From positions 1 to 35,525 of the forward strand of contig JAIUPA010000020.1 in assembly GCA_020161665.1 (NCBI GenBank): a stretch of 35,525 nucleotides of DNA, read 5' to 3'. Below, piece after piece: positions 1-9,307 of this stretch (position 1 is the first letter of the stretch; each line of letters opens with the position of its first letter). Below the pieces are notes generated by a model. It made no database searches. It saw nothing but the letters and a program-made list of their open reading frames with translations, and was not told where the DNA came from. The stretch comes from Pseudomonadota bacterium (lineage in GTDB: Bacteria; Pseudomonadota; Alphaproteobacteria; Rhizobiales; Rhizobiaceae). A program made the position numbers and the translations under genes.

Positions 1-468
1 CCCCTCAACCAATCACCCGTCTCCAGGTCATCAGCGCCAGTCTTTAGAACGAAGCAGTCCGTCGCCAGCAGCGCCGCCGCCCTCGTTCAGTGACGCGGCT
101 TATAGGACACACCCATTCCAACCGTCAATGGGAAAATTTCAAACACCTGCATTTTTCTTTCAACGCACTGAAAAGAAATGCTATTTTTCGCGTCCACCGA
201 ATCAGCGACCGGGCCGGACCCATGAAGCCTCTAAGAAGGCCTTAACAGGCCAACAGCTTTCTCGACGTTTGCCCTGCGAATTTCACAATTGCCCGTCAGA
301 AGGCTTCTTCAAAGAGGTGATTTGCACAGCCCGCTGGCGACGTGATTTGACTTGCCAGCCGAAAAATGCACATTTTCGCCCACCAAATACATCCGGGGAA
401 CGGGTTTCCTGTGACCGGCAAGAACAAGCAACAACCAAGAACGAAGAACAGGGAGCTCCGGAAATCGC
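1..468. other. Intergenic region with a leftward promoter and two imperfect dyads
   Basis: No convincing gene is visible. The short open frames here lack ribosome binding sites and recognisable protein sequence. Positions 1-98 are probably the 5' leader of a gene read leftwards out of the window from the promoter at 99-128. An imperfect inverted repeat lies at 149-162/169-181 (arms GCATTTTTCTTTCA and TGAAAAGAAATGC) and is followed by TATTTTT. A second one at 360-378 pairs CGAAAAATG with CATTTTCG around CA. A weak rightward -35-like TTGACT is at 347-352, but the matching -10 (ACATTT) is poor, so the promoter of the peptidase gene at 469 is not located with confidence. Confidence 0.6.
99..128 (-). 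promoter_or_regulatory. Strong sigma-70 type promoter, leftward
   Basis: On the minus strand TTGACG (128-123) is followed after 17 bases by CTATAA (105-100); read as TATAAG the spacer is 18. The sequence after the -10 is GC-rich. This TTGAC-N17-CTATAA form is typical of strong alphaproteobacterial rRNA, tRNA and ribosomal-protein promoters. The transcript would leave the window at position 1 after a leader of about 90 bases, so the gene it drives is not visible. Confidence 0.6.
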
Positions 469-2412
469 ATGATGCCAGATCCGGCACTCGAACGTTCGCT
501 CGGCAACGAGGCCCCTGTCCTTGCGGACGGCAAGCGCTCTCCGGACCGACGCGAGATTTCCCTGCGCTGGCTTTCCGGCACGTTTCTGACCGGCATTACC
601 TCAAGTGTGCTGATGGGTGTGGCGCTTTTTGCCGCCCTTGATGGTCGCCAGCAGCTTGGCATTCCGGCAGAAGCCTATGCCAATACCCATTCGACCGGCC
701 CGACGGATGAAGATGCGGTGCGCGGCGGACGTCTGTTTGCCACGCCGATGACCGCCAAGCCGACCGACCGCTCCATCATGGAAGTCTCCACGCTCGTGCG
801 TGAGGGCGACAAGGATGTCGTTCGCCGACAGCCCTTCGCCCATGTGAAAATGGCGCTGGCCGCCAACCATACGACATCGGAAGACTACCCGGCCTTTAAT
901 GCGCTGACGGTTTTCTCGTCGGACGACAAGATCGAGACCGCACCGCAGGCCCGCACGGGAAGCATCTATGGTGCCGATGTCGACTCCGAAGTCAGCCTGA
1001 AATCGGTTCCCTTCCCGACCCGTAACGCACCCTACCCGTTCACCGCCTCCATGACGCTGGATGAAGTGGAAGAAAACGTGCGTTCCAACGGCTCGGTGCT
1101 GACCGATGGAACCAAGCAGCTGGCGGCGCTCTATTACGTCGACCCGCGCCGTTTCGAAACGGAAAATGAAGATGTCGACCTGACGGCCGGTCTTTCGGCC
1201 AAAGTGGTCGAGCAGAATATGTCCGTTTCCGCACCGGAAGCCCTGACGCCCGCAACGCCTGAATATGCCGAAGACGTCATTCCGGTGCGCGAAGACACGG
1301 CCATCCGCGATGTTTTGACCAATGCCGGTTATTCGCGCGCCCAAGCGAACGATCTTTCCGCCCTGCTTTCGCCGCGTGTGGCGTCCGACGACCTTTCGGC
1401 CGGTGACGTGCTGCGTATCGGCGTCATCCAGAAGGGTGAACAGGCATCGATCATTCGCGTGAGCCTTTATCGCAAGAACCGTCACAGCCTGACGCTGGCG
1501 CTCGATGATCAGGGCCGCTTCGTGGCCGGACAGGAACCCCCGGCGCTTGACGCCGTCCGCACGGCCTTTGACACCGATTCCGTTCCCGTTCAGGCGGGCC
1601 GCGAGCTGCCGCGTGTCTATGATGGCATTTTCCGCGCCGCCCTCTCCTACGGCATGACCCAGAAGATGACGACGAGCCTGATCAAGCTCCTCGCCAGCAA
1701 TGTGGATTTTCAGGCCCAGCTAAAACCGACGGATACGCTTGAAGCCTTCTTCTCCGTACAGGATGAGGAGGGCAAAGCCGCGGCAAACTCCGAGATCCTC
1801 TATATCCGCGCGCATTTTGGCGACACAGACACCCAGCTTTACCGTTTCCAGAACCCGAAAGACGGCTCGATCGACTATTTCGATGAAAATGGCCGGTCGA
1901 CCCGCCAGTTCCTGCTGCGCAATCCGGTTCCGAACGGCATCTTCAAGTCGCCCTTCGGCATGCGCCGCCACCCGATCCTCGGTTATGCCCGCATGCATAC
2001 GGGCGTCGATTGGGCAGCACCGCGCGGCACGCCGATCATCGCCGCAGGCAATGGCACCGTGGAAAAAGCCGGATGGGATTCCGGTGGCTATGGCAACCAG
2101 ACGCTGATCCGCCACCCGAACGGTTATGTGACCTCCTACAACCACCAGAGCGCCATTGCCAAGGACGTGAAGGTTGGCGGCCAGGTTCGTCAGGGTCAGG
2201 TCATCGGCTGGGTCGGCTCAACCGGCCTTTCGACCGGGCCGCACCTGCACTACGAACTGATCGTCAACGGCAACAAGGTCGATCCGCTGAAAATCCGTCT
2301 ACCCGGTGGCAAGTCGCTGGATGGTGACGCACTGGCCCGCTTCCAGGATGAACGCAAGCGCATCGATGACCTGCTGAACACCGGCAAATCGAAGCAAGTC
2401 GCCAGCAAGTAA
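469..2412 (+). CDS. M23 family metallopeptidase, membrane-anchored (peptidoglycan endopeptidase)
   Basis: A 647-residue protein. A short cytoplasmic N-terminus is followed by one hydrophobic segment at about residues 32-55, which should anchor it in the inner membrane with the rest in the periplasm. The long middle part (roughly 270-460) resembles the regulatory domain that precedes LytM domains in OapA/Csd3/MepM-type enzymes. The catalytic M23 domain is at about 485-610. Its zinc ligands are visible: His510 and Asp514 in MHTGVDW, and the HLH motif at 592-594 in GPHLHYEL. Such enzymes cut peptide cross-links in peptidoglycan during growth or division. Two adjacent ATG codons (469, 472) could start it and the ribosome binding site is weak. 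It faces clpB convergently. Confidence 0.93.
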   Translation: MMPDPALERSLGNEAPVLADGKRSPDRREISLRWLSGTFLTGITSSVLMGVALFAALDGRQQLGIPAEAYANTHSTGPTDEDAVRGGRLFATPMTAKPTDRSIMEVSTLVREGDKDVVRRQPFAHVKMALAANHTTSEDYPAFNALTVFSSDDKIETAPQARTGSIYGADVDSEVSLKSVPFPTRNAPYPFTASMTLDEVEENVRSNGSVLTDGTKQLAALYYVDPRRFETENEDVDLTAGLSAKVVEQNMSVSAPEALTPATPEYAEDVIPVREDTAIRDVLTNAGYSRAQANDLSALLSPRVASDDLSAGDVLRIGVIQKGEQASIIRVSLYRKNRHSLTLALDDQGRFVAGQEPPALDAVRTAFDTDSVPVQAGRELPRVYDGIFRAALSYGMTQKMTTSLIKLLASNVDFQAQLKPTDTLEAFFSVQDEEGKAAANSEILYIRAHFGDTDTQLYRFQNPKDGSIDYFDENGRSTRQFLLRNPVPNGIFKSPFGMRRHPILGYARMHTGVDWAAPRGTPIIAAGNGTVEKAGWDSGGYGNQTLIRHPNGYVTSYNHQSAIAKDVKVGGQVRQGQVIGWVGSTGLSTGPHLHYELIVNGNKVDPLKIRLPGGKSLDGDALARFQDERKRIDDLLNTGKSKQVASK

Positions 2413-2424
2413 GCCGGAATCAAA

Positions 2425-2448
2425 AATGGCGGCCCGAAAGCCGCCATT
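2425..2448. terminator. Hairpin between M23 peptidase and clpB
   Basis: A perfect 9-bp stem (AATGGCGGC/GCCGCCATT) with a 6-base loop lies 12 bases after the peptidase stop codon. There is no T-run on the plus strand. On the minus strand the stem is followed by TTTTTG, so it could stop leftward transcription from clpB, whose stop lies 147 bases upstream on that strand. It may work for both convergent genes. Confidence 0.5.
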
Positions 2449-2481
2449 AGGTTGAAAGAATACCTTTCCTCACACCCTTCA

Positions 2482-2553
2482 GTCATCCTCGGGCTTGACC
2501 CGAGGATCCAGAATTCACGTCTTATGGATGGTCGGGTCAAGCCCGACCATGAC
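2482..2553. repeat. Palindromic intergenic repeat of rhizobial type, two nested hairpins
   Basis: Two 29-base arms (2482-2510 and 2525-2553) are near-perfect reverse complements around a 14-base loop. Each arm also forms its own hairpin: CCTCGGG-cttga-CCCGAGG at 2487-2505 and GGTCGGG-tcaag-CCCGACC at 2530-2548. I recognise the GTCATCCTCGGGCTTGACCC style as a common dispersed element of rhizobial and Brucella genomes; the exact family name would need a repeat search. It lies between two convergent genes, the usual place for such elements. Confidence 0.75.
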
Positions 2554-2594
2554 GAAAGAAACGTTCAAGATTCTTTCAGCAGTGTGGAGCGGAT

Positions 2595-5198
2595 TTAAGC
2601 CGCTTCCTGATGATCACTGGCACGCACCTTCAGAAGCAGGCGATCCGAACCGGCGTTGACAACCACCGCCGAGCCATCCGGCACCTCGCCGCCAAGGATC
2701 ATTTCCGCCAGGCGGTCCTGAACCTCCTTCTGGATCACCCGCTTCAGCGGGCGGGCACCATAGGCCGGATCATAGCCCTTGTTGGCCAGCCAGCTGCGGG
2801 CCTCGGGCTTAAGATCCAGCGTGATCTTGCGCTCGGCCAGAAGGGCCGTGAGGCGACGCAACTGGATATCGACAATCGCACCCATCTCTTCGCGGCGCAG
2901 CCGGTGGAAGAGGATGATATCGTCAACACGGTTGAGGAATTCGGGGCGGAAATGCCCGCGAACCCGCTCCATCACCAGTTCGCGCACCGAATCCACATCA
3001 TCCGTGTCGCCCATCTGCGTCAGGAACTCGGAACCGAGGTTCGAGGTCATGATGATGATGGTGTTCTTGAAATCGACGGTGCGGCCCTGACCGTCGGTCA
3101 GACGGCCATCATCCAGCACCTGCAGCAAGATGTTGAACACATCCGGATGCGCTTTTTCGATCTCGTCGAACAACACGACCTGATAGGGCCGACGACGAAC
3201 TGCTTCCGTCAACGCGCCACCTTCCTCATAGCCGACATAACCGGGAGGTGCGCCGATCAACCGGGCGACCGAGTGCTTCTCCATGTATTCCGACATGTCG
3301 AGGCGAACCATCGCGGTCTCGTCATCAAAGAGGAAGCGTGCCAGAGACTTGGTCAGCTCCGTTTTGCCGACGCCGGTCGGTCCTAGGAAAATGAACGAGC
3401 CAATGGGCCGGTTCGGGTCCTGAAGACCGGCGCGCGAACGGCGCACCGCCTTCGAGACGGCCTGAACCGCTTCGCCCTGACCGACGACCGATTTGGCCAG
3501 TTCGTCTTCCATGCGCAACAGCTTTTCGCGCTCGCCTTCCAGCATCCGATCCACCGGAATGCCGGTCCAGCGGGAGACGACCTGAGCGATATTGTCAGAC
3601 GTCACCACCTCCTGAACCATGGACGAGGCTTCGCCTTCGCGGCTTTCGGCGTCTTTCAGTTCCTTTTCAAGGCCCGGAATGATGCCATAGGCCAGTTCGC
3701 CCGCCCGCTGGAATTGGCCGCCGCGCTGGGCAATGGCCAGTTCATTGCGCGCTTCTTCAAGCTGCTTTTTCAGGTCGGCGGCATGGCCAAGCTTCTGCTT
3801 TTCCGACTGCCAGCGTGCCGTCAGGGCATCCGCCTGCTCTTCGATGGAAACCAGTTCCTCCTCAAGCCGCTTCAGCCGGTCGGCAGACGAGGTATCCGTC
3901 TCCTTCTTCAGGGCTTCCCGCTCGATTTTCAGCTGCATGATACGACGATCAAGCTCATCGAGTTCTTCCGGCTTGGAATCCACCTGCATGCGCAGACGCG
4001 AGGCGGCTTCGTCCATCAGGTCGATGGCCTTGTCCGGCAGGAAACGGTCGGTGATGTAGCGGTTGGAAAGCGTGGCCGCCGCCACCAGAGCCGAATCCGA
4101 GATACGGACCTTGTGGTGCTGCTCGTATTTTTCCTTGAGGCCGCGCAGGATCGAGATCGTATCCTCAACCGTCGGTTCTTCCACCATCACGGGCTGGAAA
4201 CGACGGGCAAGGGCCGCGTCCTTCTCCACGTGCTTGCGGTATTCGTCGAGCGTCGTGGCGCCGACGCAATGCAACTCGCCGCGCGCCAGCGCCGGCTTCA
4301 ACAGGTTGGAGGCATCCATTGCCCCATCCGCCTTGCCCGCACCAACCAGCGTGTGCATTTCATCGATGAAGAGGATGATGCCGCCGTCTTCGGACTGAAC
4401 TTCGTTCAAGACCGCCTTCAGGCGTTCCTCAAATTCGCCGCGATACTTGGCACCGGCAATCAATGCGCCCATGTCGAGCGCCATCAACTGCTTGTCCTTC
4501 AGGCTTTCCGGCACGTCACCATTGACGATGCGAAGAGCGAGCCCCTCGACAATCGCCGTCTTGCCGACGCCCGGTTCGCCGATCAGCACCGGATTGTTCT
4601 TGGTGCGACGCGACAGAACCTGAATGGTACGGCGGATTTCATCATCGCGACCGATCACCGGATCAAGCTTGCCTTCGCGGGCTTCGCTGGTCAGATCGCG
4701 TGCGTATTTCTTCAGGGCATCATAGGCCTGCTCGGCGCTGGCATTATCCGCCGTGCGTCCCTTGCGAAGCTCATTGATCACCGTATTGAGGGCGGCAGGC
4801 GTCAGCCCGGCCTTCTTCAAGGCGTCATGCGTCGATGCCGTGCTTTCAACGGCAAGCGCCAGAAGCAGTCGTTCAACGGTCACGAAACTGTCGCCGGCCT
4901 TCTTCGCGGCGTCTTCCGCCGTCGAAAACACGCGGGCCAACGGCTGCGAAAGATAGACCTGCCCATTGCCGCCCGAAACCTTGGGCAGCTTGGCAAGAGC
5001 GGCATCATTGGCAAGGCGCGCCTGCTGGGCATTGCCGCCGGCCCGCTCGATGAGCGAGGACGCCATGCCCTGATCATCATCCAGCAGCACCTTCAAGACA
5101 TGCTCGGGCGCAAACTGCTGATGACCTTCCGACAGTGCATAGGATTGGGCGGATTGCAGGAAACCGCGAACCCGTTCGGAGTATTTTTCAATATTCAT
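2595..5198 (-). CDS. clpB: ATP-dependent disaggregase ClpB
   Basis: An 867-residue AAA+ chaperone that, with DnaK, pulls proteins out of heat-induced aggregates in the cytoplasm. Order of parts: Clp N-domain (about 1-145), first AAA+ module with Walker A GEPGVGKT near residue 206, the coiled-coil middle domain (about 400-530) characteristic of ClpB rather than ClpA, and second AAA+ module with GPTGVGKTE near 604 followed by the ClpB C-terminal domain. Length is typical. The reading frame extends upstream to 5234, but the ATG at 5198 ([10 protein letters not shown]) has GGAGG eight bases before it and matches the usual family start. A heat-shock-type promoter candidate sits just upstream. Confidence 0.98.
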   Translation of the reverse strand: MNIEKYSERVRGFLQSAQSYALSEGHQQFAPEHVLKVLLDDDQGMASSLIERAGGNAQQARLANDAALAKLPKVSGGNGQVYLSQPLARVFSTAEDAAKKAGDSFVTVERLLLALAVESTASTHDALKKAGLTPAALNTVINELRKGRTADNASAEQAYDALKKYARDLTSEAREGKLDPVIGRDDEIRRTIQVLSRRTKNNPVLIGEPGVGKTAIVEGLALRIVNGDVPESLKDKQLMALDMGALIAGAKYRGEFEERLKAVLNEVQSEDGGIILFIDEMHTLVGAGKADGAMDASNLLKPALARGELHCVGATTLDEYRKHVEKDAALARRFQPVMVEEPTVEDTISILRGLKEKYEQHHKVRISDSALVAAATLSNRYITDRFLPDKAIDLMDEAASRLRMQVDSKPEELDELDRRIMQLKIEREALKKETDTSSADRLKRLEEELVSIEEQADALTARWQSEKQKLGHAADLKKQLEEARNELAIAQRGGQFQRAGELAYGIIPGLEKELKDAESREGEASSMVQEVVTSDNIAQVVSRWTGIPVDRMLEGEREKLLRMEDELAKSVVGQGEAVQAVSKAVRRSRAGLQDPNRPIGSFIFLGPTGVGKTELTKSLARFLFDDETAMVRLDMSEYMEKHSVARLIGAPPGYVGYEEGGALTEAVRRRPYQVVLFDEIEKAHPDVFNILLQVLDDGRLTDGQGRTVDFKNTIIIMTSNLGSEFLTQMGDTDDVDSVRELVMERVRGHFRPEFLNRVDDIILFHRLRREEMGAIVDIQLRRLTALLAERKITLDLKPEARSWLANKGYDPAYGARPLKRVIQKEVQDRLAEMILGGEVPDGSAVVVNAGSDRLLLKVRASDHQEAA

Positions 5199-5225
5199 CT
5201 CGACCTCCAGTCGCCATTCCGCCCG

Positions 5226-5251
5226 CATCGGCACGGATTGGCCATTTCAAG
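5226..5251 (-). promoter_or_regulatory. Candidate RpoH (sigma-32) heat-shock promoter of clpB
   Basis: On the minus strand CTTGAAA (5251-5245) is followed after 13 bases by CCGATGC (5232-5226), close to the sigma-32 pattern CTTGAAA-N11-16-CCCATNT. The predicted transcript would start near 5219, giving a leader of about 20 bases that carries the GGAGG site of clpB. Heat-shock control of clpB is well established in other bacteria; the assignment here rests on sequence match only. Confidence 0.5.
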
Positions 5252-5494
5252 GATAGGTCCCCGCAAGCGGCAGACCCCGGATCGGACACCATGGCCCGAC
5301 CTCTCGAGTGAGATATGGGGAGGAATTTATTCCGTTAAAGACCGGCTGGAAGCAATTTGCCGCGAATTTCTGCCGCACCTCCCGATTGGCAGGAACGGTG
5401 CCTGCAGCATCGGCAAAACTTAGCCGTTCGGACGAATTCCCTCCGGCAAACTCCTGCTCTAATGATGGTGAAAGACCCTTTCGCGGAGAAAACG

Positions 5495-6250
5495 GTGAGC
5501 GATTTTTGGATTTCAGCGATCGTATTCGTATGCCTTTCAGCGGCATCGCTCGGCGTCATGTATCTCACGCCCATTTTGCCCCAGCACCACCGGGATGAGG
5601 AAACCAACACCGTGGTGCGGCTGGTCGCCAACATCTTCGTGGTGATGACATCTCTGGTCTTCGGCCTGATGCTGAACGCATCGCGCAGCACCTATGAAGG
5701 CGTCGACAAGAATGTCCACGCCTATGCCACGAACATGATCTTGCTGGATCGCTCACTGCGGTCCTATGGACTGGGCGGCAAGGACGCCCGCTTGCGATTG
5801 CGCGATTATGTGACCGTTGCCATTGCCGACCCGTCGCGCGCCGACGAAACCTTCGAAGCCATGCCGGATCGGGCTGGAAAAGCACTCGATGCGCTCAGCG
5901 ATGCGTTGAGCGTGATCGAACCGGGCAACAGCTACCATGAACAGCTTCTCCTCGACATCAAGCAGCAATACCGATCATTGGTTCAGCAGCGCTGGGTCCT
6001 GCTGGAACAGTCGGAGGGCGGCGTCCCCTTTCCCCTTCTCGGGGTTCTGGTTGCATGGCTGGTCGTGATCTTCGCAAGCTTCGGCTACCGCGCGCCGCAT
6101 AACAAGGTGGTGGTGTCCTCCTTCATCGTGGCCTCGTTCCTGATTTCCAGCGCCTTCTATCTGGTGCTCGATATGAATATCCCCTTTGACGGACCGATCC
6201 AGATTTCCGATCAACCGCTGCGCCGCGTCCTGGCCCAGATGGACCATTGA
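5495..6250 (+). CDS. DUF4239 (bestrophin-like domain) membrane protein
   Basis: About 251 residues with four hydrophobic segments arranged as two pairs: about 3-25 and 38-60 at the N-terminus, and about 180-200 and 207-229 near the C-terminus. Between them lies a charged, mostly helical stretch of about 120 residues. This is the layout of the DUF4239 family, which has no established function; distant similarity to bestrophin-type channels is only suggested. A GTG at 5495 preceded by GGAG with a 6-base gap is the best start. In-frame ATG codons at 5462 and 5465 lack a ribosome binding site and would add a short polar leader. It is divergent from clpB and convergent with the DUF4167 gene. Confidence 0.8.
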   Translation: MSDFWISAIVFVCLSAASLGVMYLTPILPQHHRDEETNTVVRLVANIFVVMTSLVFGLMLNASRSTYEGVDKNVHAYATNMILLDRSLRSYGLGGKDARLRLRDYVTVAIADPSRADETFEAMPDRAGKALDALSDALSVIEPGNSYHEQLLLDIKQQYRSLVQQRWVLLEQSEGGVPFPLLGVLVAWLVVIFASFGYRAPHNKVVVSSFIVASFLISSAFYLVLDMNIPFDGPIQISDQPLRRVLAQMDH

Positions 6251-6255
6251 ACGGC

Positions 6256-6286
6256 AAAAGGCCGGTCATCTTTCGATGACCGGCCT
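6256..6286. terminator. Bidirectional terminator hairpin
   Basis: A perfect 12-bp stem (AGGCCGGTCATC/GATGACCGGCCT) with the tetraloop TTTC. On the minus strand it is followed by TTTTGCC, on the plus strand by CTTC. It lies between the convergent DUF4239 and DUF4167 genes, 8 bases after the stop of the former. Confidence 0.7.
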
Positions 6287-6315
6287 CTTCAAAGCATATC
6301 CCGCAGAGGGAAACC

Positions 6316-6993
6316 TTATTCGGCGACTTCAACCGCCGGCGCGGGTGCGGCTTCGCCAGCACCTTCGCCGCCCTCGCCACCTTCACGGGTGCGCGGCGCA
6401 CGGCGCGGACGCTGGCCACCACGGCTGCGGCGGGCCTGGTTGCGATCACGACCGGCACCGGCAGAGGCACCTTCTTCGGCAGCCACCACTTCAACCGGAA
6501 GCTCATCAATCACCGGCTGCGGACCCGTCCCATCAATAACAACGGGGGCCGGGCGCTGCGGAGCAGGCTGCTGGACAACAACCGGCTGGACCGGGCCATC
6601 GCCCTCCATGCCGTTATCGCCATTATCATCATCCCGATCGTAGCCATCGCGATCATTCGCATCGTTGCGATCTTCGCGCTGGAAACGCTCCTGCATCTGG
6701 GCCTGAGCGGCCGCGATGATGCGGTTATAATGCTCGGCATGCTGCAGATAGTTCTCGGCCATCACGCGGTCACCGGAGCTTTGCGCATCACGGGCCAGAG
6801 CGGCGTATTTTTCGGCAATATGCTGGGCAGTCCCGCGAATCTTGATGTCCGGACCCGAACTGTCATAGGTCCGTGTCAGCGGGTTCTGGCCCTTGCGGTT
6901 GAAGTTGTTGTTATTGCCGTTGTTATTGTTGTTATTATTGTTGTTGTTACTGCCACGCCCGCGACCGCGCTTGTTCTGCTGTCCTGGCCTCAT
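6316..6993 (-). CDS. DUF4167 domain protein with poly-Asn tract
   Basis: About 225 residues, typical of Rhizobiales. It begins with a basic RGRGR-type stretch, then ten consecutive asparagines, a glycine and four more. A conserved DUF4167 segment follows (about 35-105, with TRTYDSSGPDIKIRGTAQ and a predicted helical AENYLQHAEHYNRII part). An acidic, proline- and valine-rich linker comes next, then an Arg-rich region and an Ala/Glu-rich tail. Basic low-complexity ends suggest nucleic-acid or RNP binding, but no function is established. The ATG at 6993 begins MRPGQQNKRGRG and matches homologues; the frame runs 14 codons further upstream without support. It is separated from prmC by 342 bases and probably has its own promoter. 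Confidence 0.85.
   Translation of the reverse strand: MRPGQQNKRGRGRGSNNNNNNNNNNGNNNNFNRKGQNPLTRTYDSSGPDIKIRGTAQHIAEKYAALARDAQSSGDRVMAENYLQHAEHYNRIIAAAQAQMQERFQREDRNDANDRDGYDRDDDNGDNGMEGDGPVQPVVVQQPAPQRPAPVVIDGTGPQPVIDELPVEVVAAEEGASAGAGRDRNQARRSRGGQRPRRAPRTREGGEGGEGAGEAAPAPAVEVAE
6904..6948 (-). repeat. Asn-codon trinucleotide repeat (AAC/AAT)
   Basis: Fourteen asparagine codons, AAC and AAT mixed, interrupted by one GGC, within the DUF4167 gene. Low-complexity triplet tracts of this kind can change length by replication slippage without shifting the frame. Confidence 0.95.
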
Positions 6994-7335
6994 AGATCCA
7001 TCACCTGAATTTGTGTGTGTCGGAGCTTCCCGCAAAACGGCACCGGACCGGACGGAACAACCGTCGGGACCTTCAGGCCGTAGAAGCCGATTGCGAAACC
7101 TTGTCCGCCCTGATGAAAGTCGAATTATTGATTCACGCGCCGCTAATTGGTCGCCCCTCCGGCTCCCTTAAAGAGGAGAGCGGAGCGGGGTCTCACTGAA
7201 ACCGAACGAATCGTCGTTCATTTCCAGCTTCCCGGCGTGTGCTTGCAAACTATCTGCTTTCCCTAGCGAATCCAAGCCTTTTCTTGCGAAAAACAAAACG
7301 GCCTTCGCATTCGCAAAAGCGCATATTCGAAAGGC
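6994..7335. other. 342-base intergenic region upstream of the DUF4167 gene
   Basis: No gene is seen. On the minus strand this lies downstream of prmC and upstream of the DUF4167 gene. It contains an AT-richer patch around 7120-7155 that could hold the promoter of the latter, but no clear -35/-10 pair stands out. AGGTG about 12 bases before the ATG at 6993 is the only ribosome-binding-like sequence. Confidence 0.6.
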
Positions 7336-8199
7336 TTACCGCGTGAAAATCAGCACGCGGTCCTGCCCGCCATAATCCTTCGCCGCTTCAAGGCAGGAAA
7401 ACCCGGCAGCCTCGAAAAGCGCGCTGACGCTCGCCTTCTGATCAAAGCCGATTTCAACGCCGAGAATACCGTCTTCTTCAAGATGTGCTGCGGCACCTTC
7501 GGCAATGCGGCGATAGGCATCAAGCCCATCCGCCCCGCCATCAAGGGCCGCCGCAGGATCATAATCCCGCACCTCGGGCGCCAGTCCGGCCACAACCGCG
7601 GTCGTGATGTAAGGCGGGTTTGAAACAATGATATCAAACCGGCCTTCGATCTTTTCAAACCAGTCACTTTCAACCGCGCGGAAGCGCCCGGCGACCTGAG
7701 TGGCGCGGGCGTTTTCCGTCGCCGTTTCCAGGGCTGCCGCCGAAATATCGACTGCCGTGCCAAAGGCCTCGGCGCATTCGCTGAGAAGCGCCAGAAGGAT
7801 CGCGCCCGTTCCGGTTCCAAGGTCCAGAACTTCGGCACGGCCCTTCCGTTCGATCACGCGCTGAAGATGGGGAAACACATGATCGACCAGAATTTCCGTA
7901 TCCGGTCGCGGCTCCAGCGTTGCCGCAGAAAGCGCAAGATCAAGCCCGTAGAACTCGCGTCGACCGAGGATACGATGAACCGGCTCACGCCGTTTGCGCC
8001 GTTCAAGCGCCGCCACAACCTGATCGAACTCACCCGCCTGCAAGGCACGCTGGCTTTCAAGCAGAAGCACCACCGGCTGAACACCGAGAAGACCGGAAAG
8101 CAGAACCCGGGCATCCCCGGAAGGATCATCGACGCCGATGTCCGTCAGTTGCTCGCGCAGCCAGCGCTGCAAGGCACCCAGAGTTTCCGGCGCGCTCAA
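7336..8199 (-). CDS. prmC: Peptide chain release factor N5-glutamine methyltransferase
   Basis: 287 residues. It methylates the glutamine of the GGQ motif in release factors, using S-adenosylmethionine. The N-terminal helical domain (about 1-85) is followed by a Rossmann-fold methyltransferase with DLGTGTG at 126-132 and the substrate-binding NPPY motif starting at Asn194. The start codon is TTG at 8199, with GGGGAG eight bases upstream; it overlaps the prfA stop as TTGA, so the two genes are translationally coupled. No nearby in-frame ATG offers an alternative. The position directly after prfA fits its job, since RF1 is its substrate. Confidence 0.96.
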   Translation of the reverse strand: MSAPETLGALQRWLREQLTDIGVDDPSGDARVLLSGLLGVQPVVLLLESQRALQAGEFDQVVAALERRKRREPVHRILGRREFYGLDLALSAATLEPRPDTEILVDHVFPHLQRVIERKGRAEVLDLGTGTGAILLALLSECAEAFGTAVDISAAALETATENARATQVAGRFRAVESDWFEKIEGRFDIIVSNPPYITTAVVAGLAPEVRDYDPAAALDGGADGLDAYRRIAEGAAAHLEEDGILGVEIGFDQKASVSALFEAAGFSCLEAAKDYGGQDRVLIFTR

Positions 8200-9278
8200 A
8201 GACCGCTCTCCCCGAGACGGGCCAACTGGTCGGCCTGATGGTCCGCCACCAGTGCATCCACCACTTCGTCGATTTCGCCCATCATGATGCGATCGAGCTT
8301 GTAGAGCGTCAGATCAATGCGATGGTCGGTCACACGGCCCTGCGGAAAATTATAGGTACGGATGCGTTCGGATCGGTCTCCGGAACCAACCTGCGCCTTG
8401 CGGTCGGCAGAGCGCTCATTCTCGGCCCGCTGCCGTTCGATATCATAAAGGCGTGAGCGCAAAACCTGCATGGCGCGGGCCCGGTTCTGGTGCTGCGACT
8501 TTTCAGATGACGTCACCACAAGCCCCGTTGGCAGGTGCGTGATGCGCACGGCGGAATCGGTCGTGTTGACGTGCTGCCCACCGGCCCCGGAAGCGCGCAT
8601 CGTGTCGATACGGATATCTTCAGCCCGGATTTCAATGTCGATATCCTCGGCCTCCGGCAGAACGGCAACCGTCGCCGCCGAGGTGTGAATGCGTCCGCTC
8701 GCCTCGGTTTCCGGCACGCGCTGCACCCGATGAACGCCGGATTCGAACTTCAGCTTGGCAAAAACCCCGCGTCCCGAAATGGTCGCGATGATTTCCTTGA
8801 AGCCACCCGCTTCGCCCTCGCTGGAGGAAAGCACTTCCACCTTCCAGCCATGCGCGGCGGCATAGCGCTCATACATACGAAACAGATCGCCCGCAAAAAG
8901 CGCCGCCTCGGACCCGCCGGTTCCGGCGCGAATTTCCAGAATGGCGCTTTTCTCGTCGGCTGAATCTTTCGGCAAAAGAAGGATGCGGATTTCGCCCTCA
9001 AGCCGGGTCAGGGTCTCGCGCAGCTCCGGCAACTCGGCCTCGGCCAGTTCCCGCATCTCGCGGTCGCCATCCTTCTCAGCCAGAATGGCCTCCAGATCGG
9101 CCATTTCCGCCTCGGCCTTGTGGAAATCGCGGATCGCTTTGACGACCGGCTGCAATTCCGAATATTCGGCGGCCAGCTTCACATAGACGTCGGCGGCTGG
9201 CCCCGCAGACATACGCGCCTCAACCTCGCCAAAGCGACGTTCAAGCTCACGCATTTTATCGACGGGAAGTTTCGCCAT
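8196..9278 (-). CDS. prfA: Peptide chain release factor 1 (RF1)
   Basis: 360 residues, normal length. It recognises UAA and UAG at the ribosomal A site and triggers peptide release. The GGQ catalytic motif is at 233-235 ([13 protein letters not shown]) and the stop-codon-reading PxT tripeptide is PET at 189-191 ([16 protein letters not shown]), which marks RF1 rather than RF2 (SPF). It lies 29 bases after ptsP and overlaps prmC by 4 bases. Confidence 0.98.
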   Translation of the reverse strand: MAKLPVDKMRELERRFGEVEARMSAGPAADVYVKLAAEYSELQPVVKAIRDFHKAEAEMADLEAILAEKDGDREMRELAEAELPELRETLTRLEGEIRILLLPKDSADEKSAILEIRAGTGGSEAALFAGDLFRMYERYAAAHGWKVEVLSSSEGEAGGFKEIIATISGRGVFAKLKFESGVHRVQRVPETEASGRIHTSAATVAVLPEAEDIDIEIRAEDIRIDTMRASGAGGQHVNTTDSAVRITHLPTGLVVTSSEKSQHQNRARAMQVLRSRLYDIERQRAENERSADRKAQVGSGDRSERIRTYNFPQGRVTDHRIDLTLYKLDRIMMGEIDEVVDALVADHQADQLARLGESGL

Positions 9279-9307
9279 CCTTTGACCACTCGACCTGTTA
9301 AGAGCAA

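Noticed and set aside
1..30. tRNA-Ser-like start GGAGACG on the minus strand at the left edge
   Set aside because: Position 8 is G instead of U and the D-arm does not fit, and too little sequence remains to fold a tRNA.
347..375. Promoter TTGACT-N17-ACATTT for the M23 peptidase gene
   Set aside because: The -10 matches only two of six positions.
3714..5423. 569-codon frame antisense to clpB
   Set aside because: Shadow of clpB in the mirror frame; no recognisable domain.
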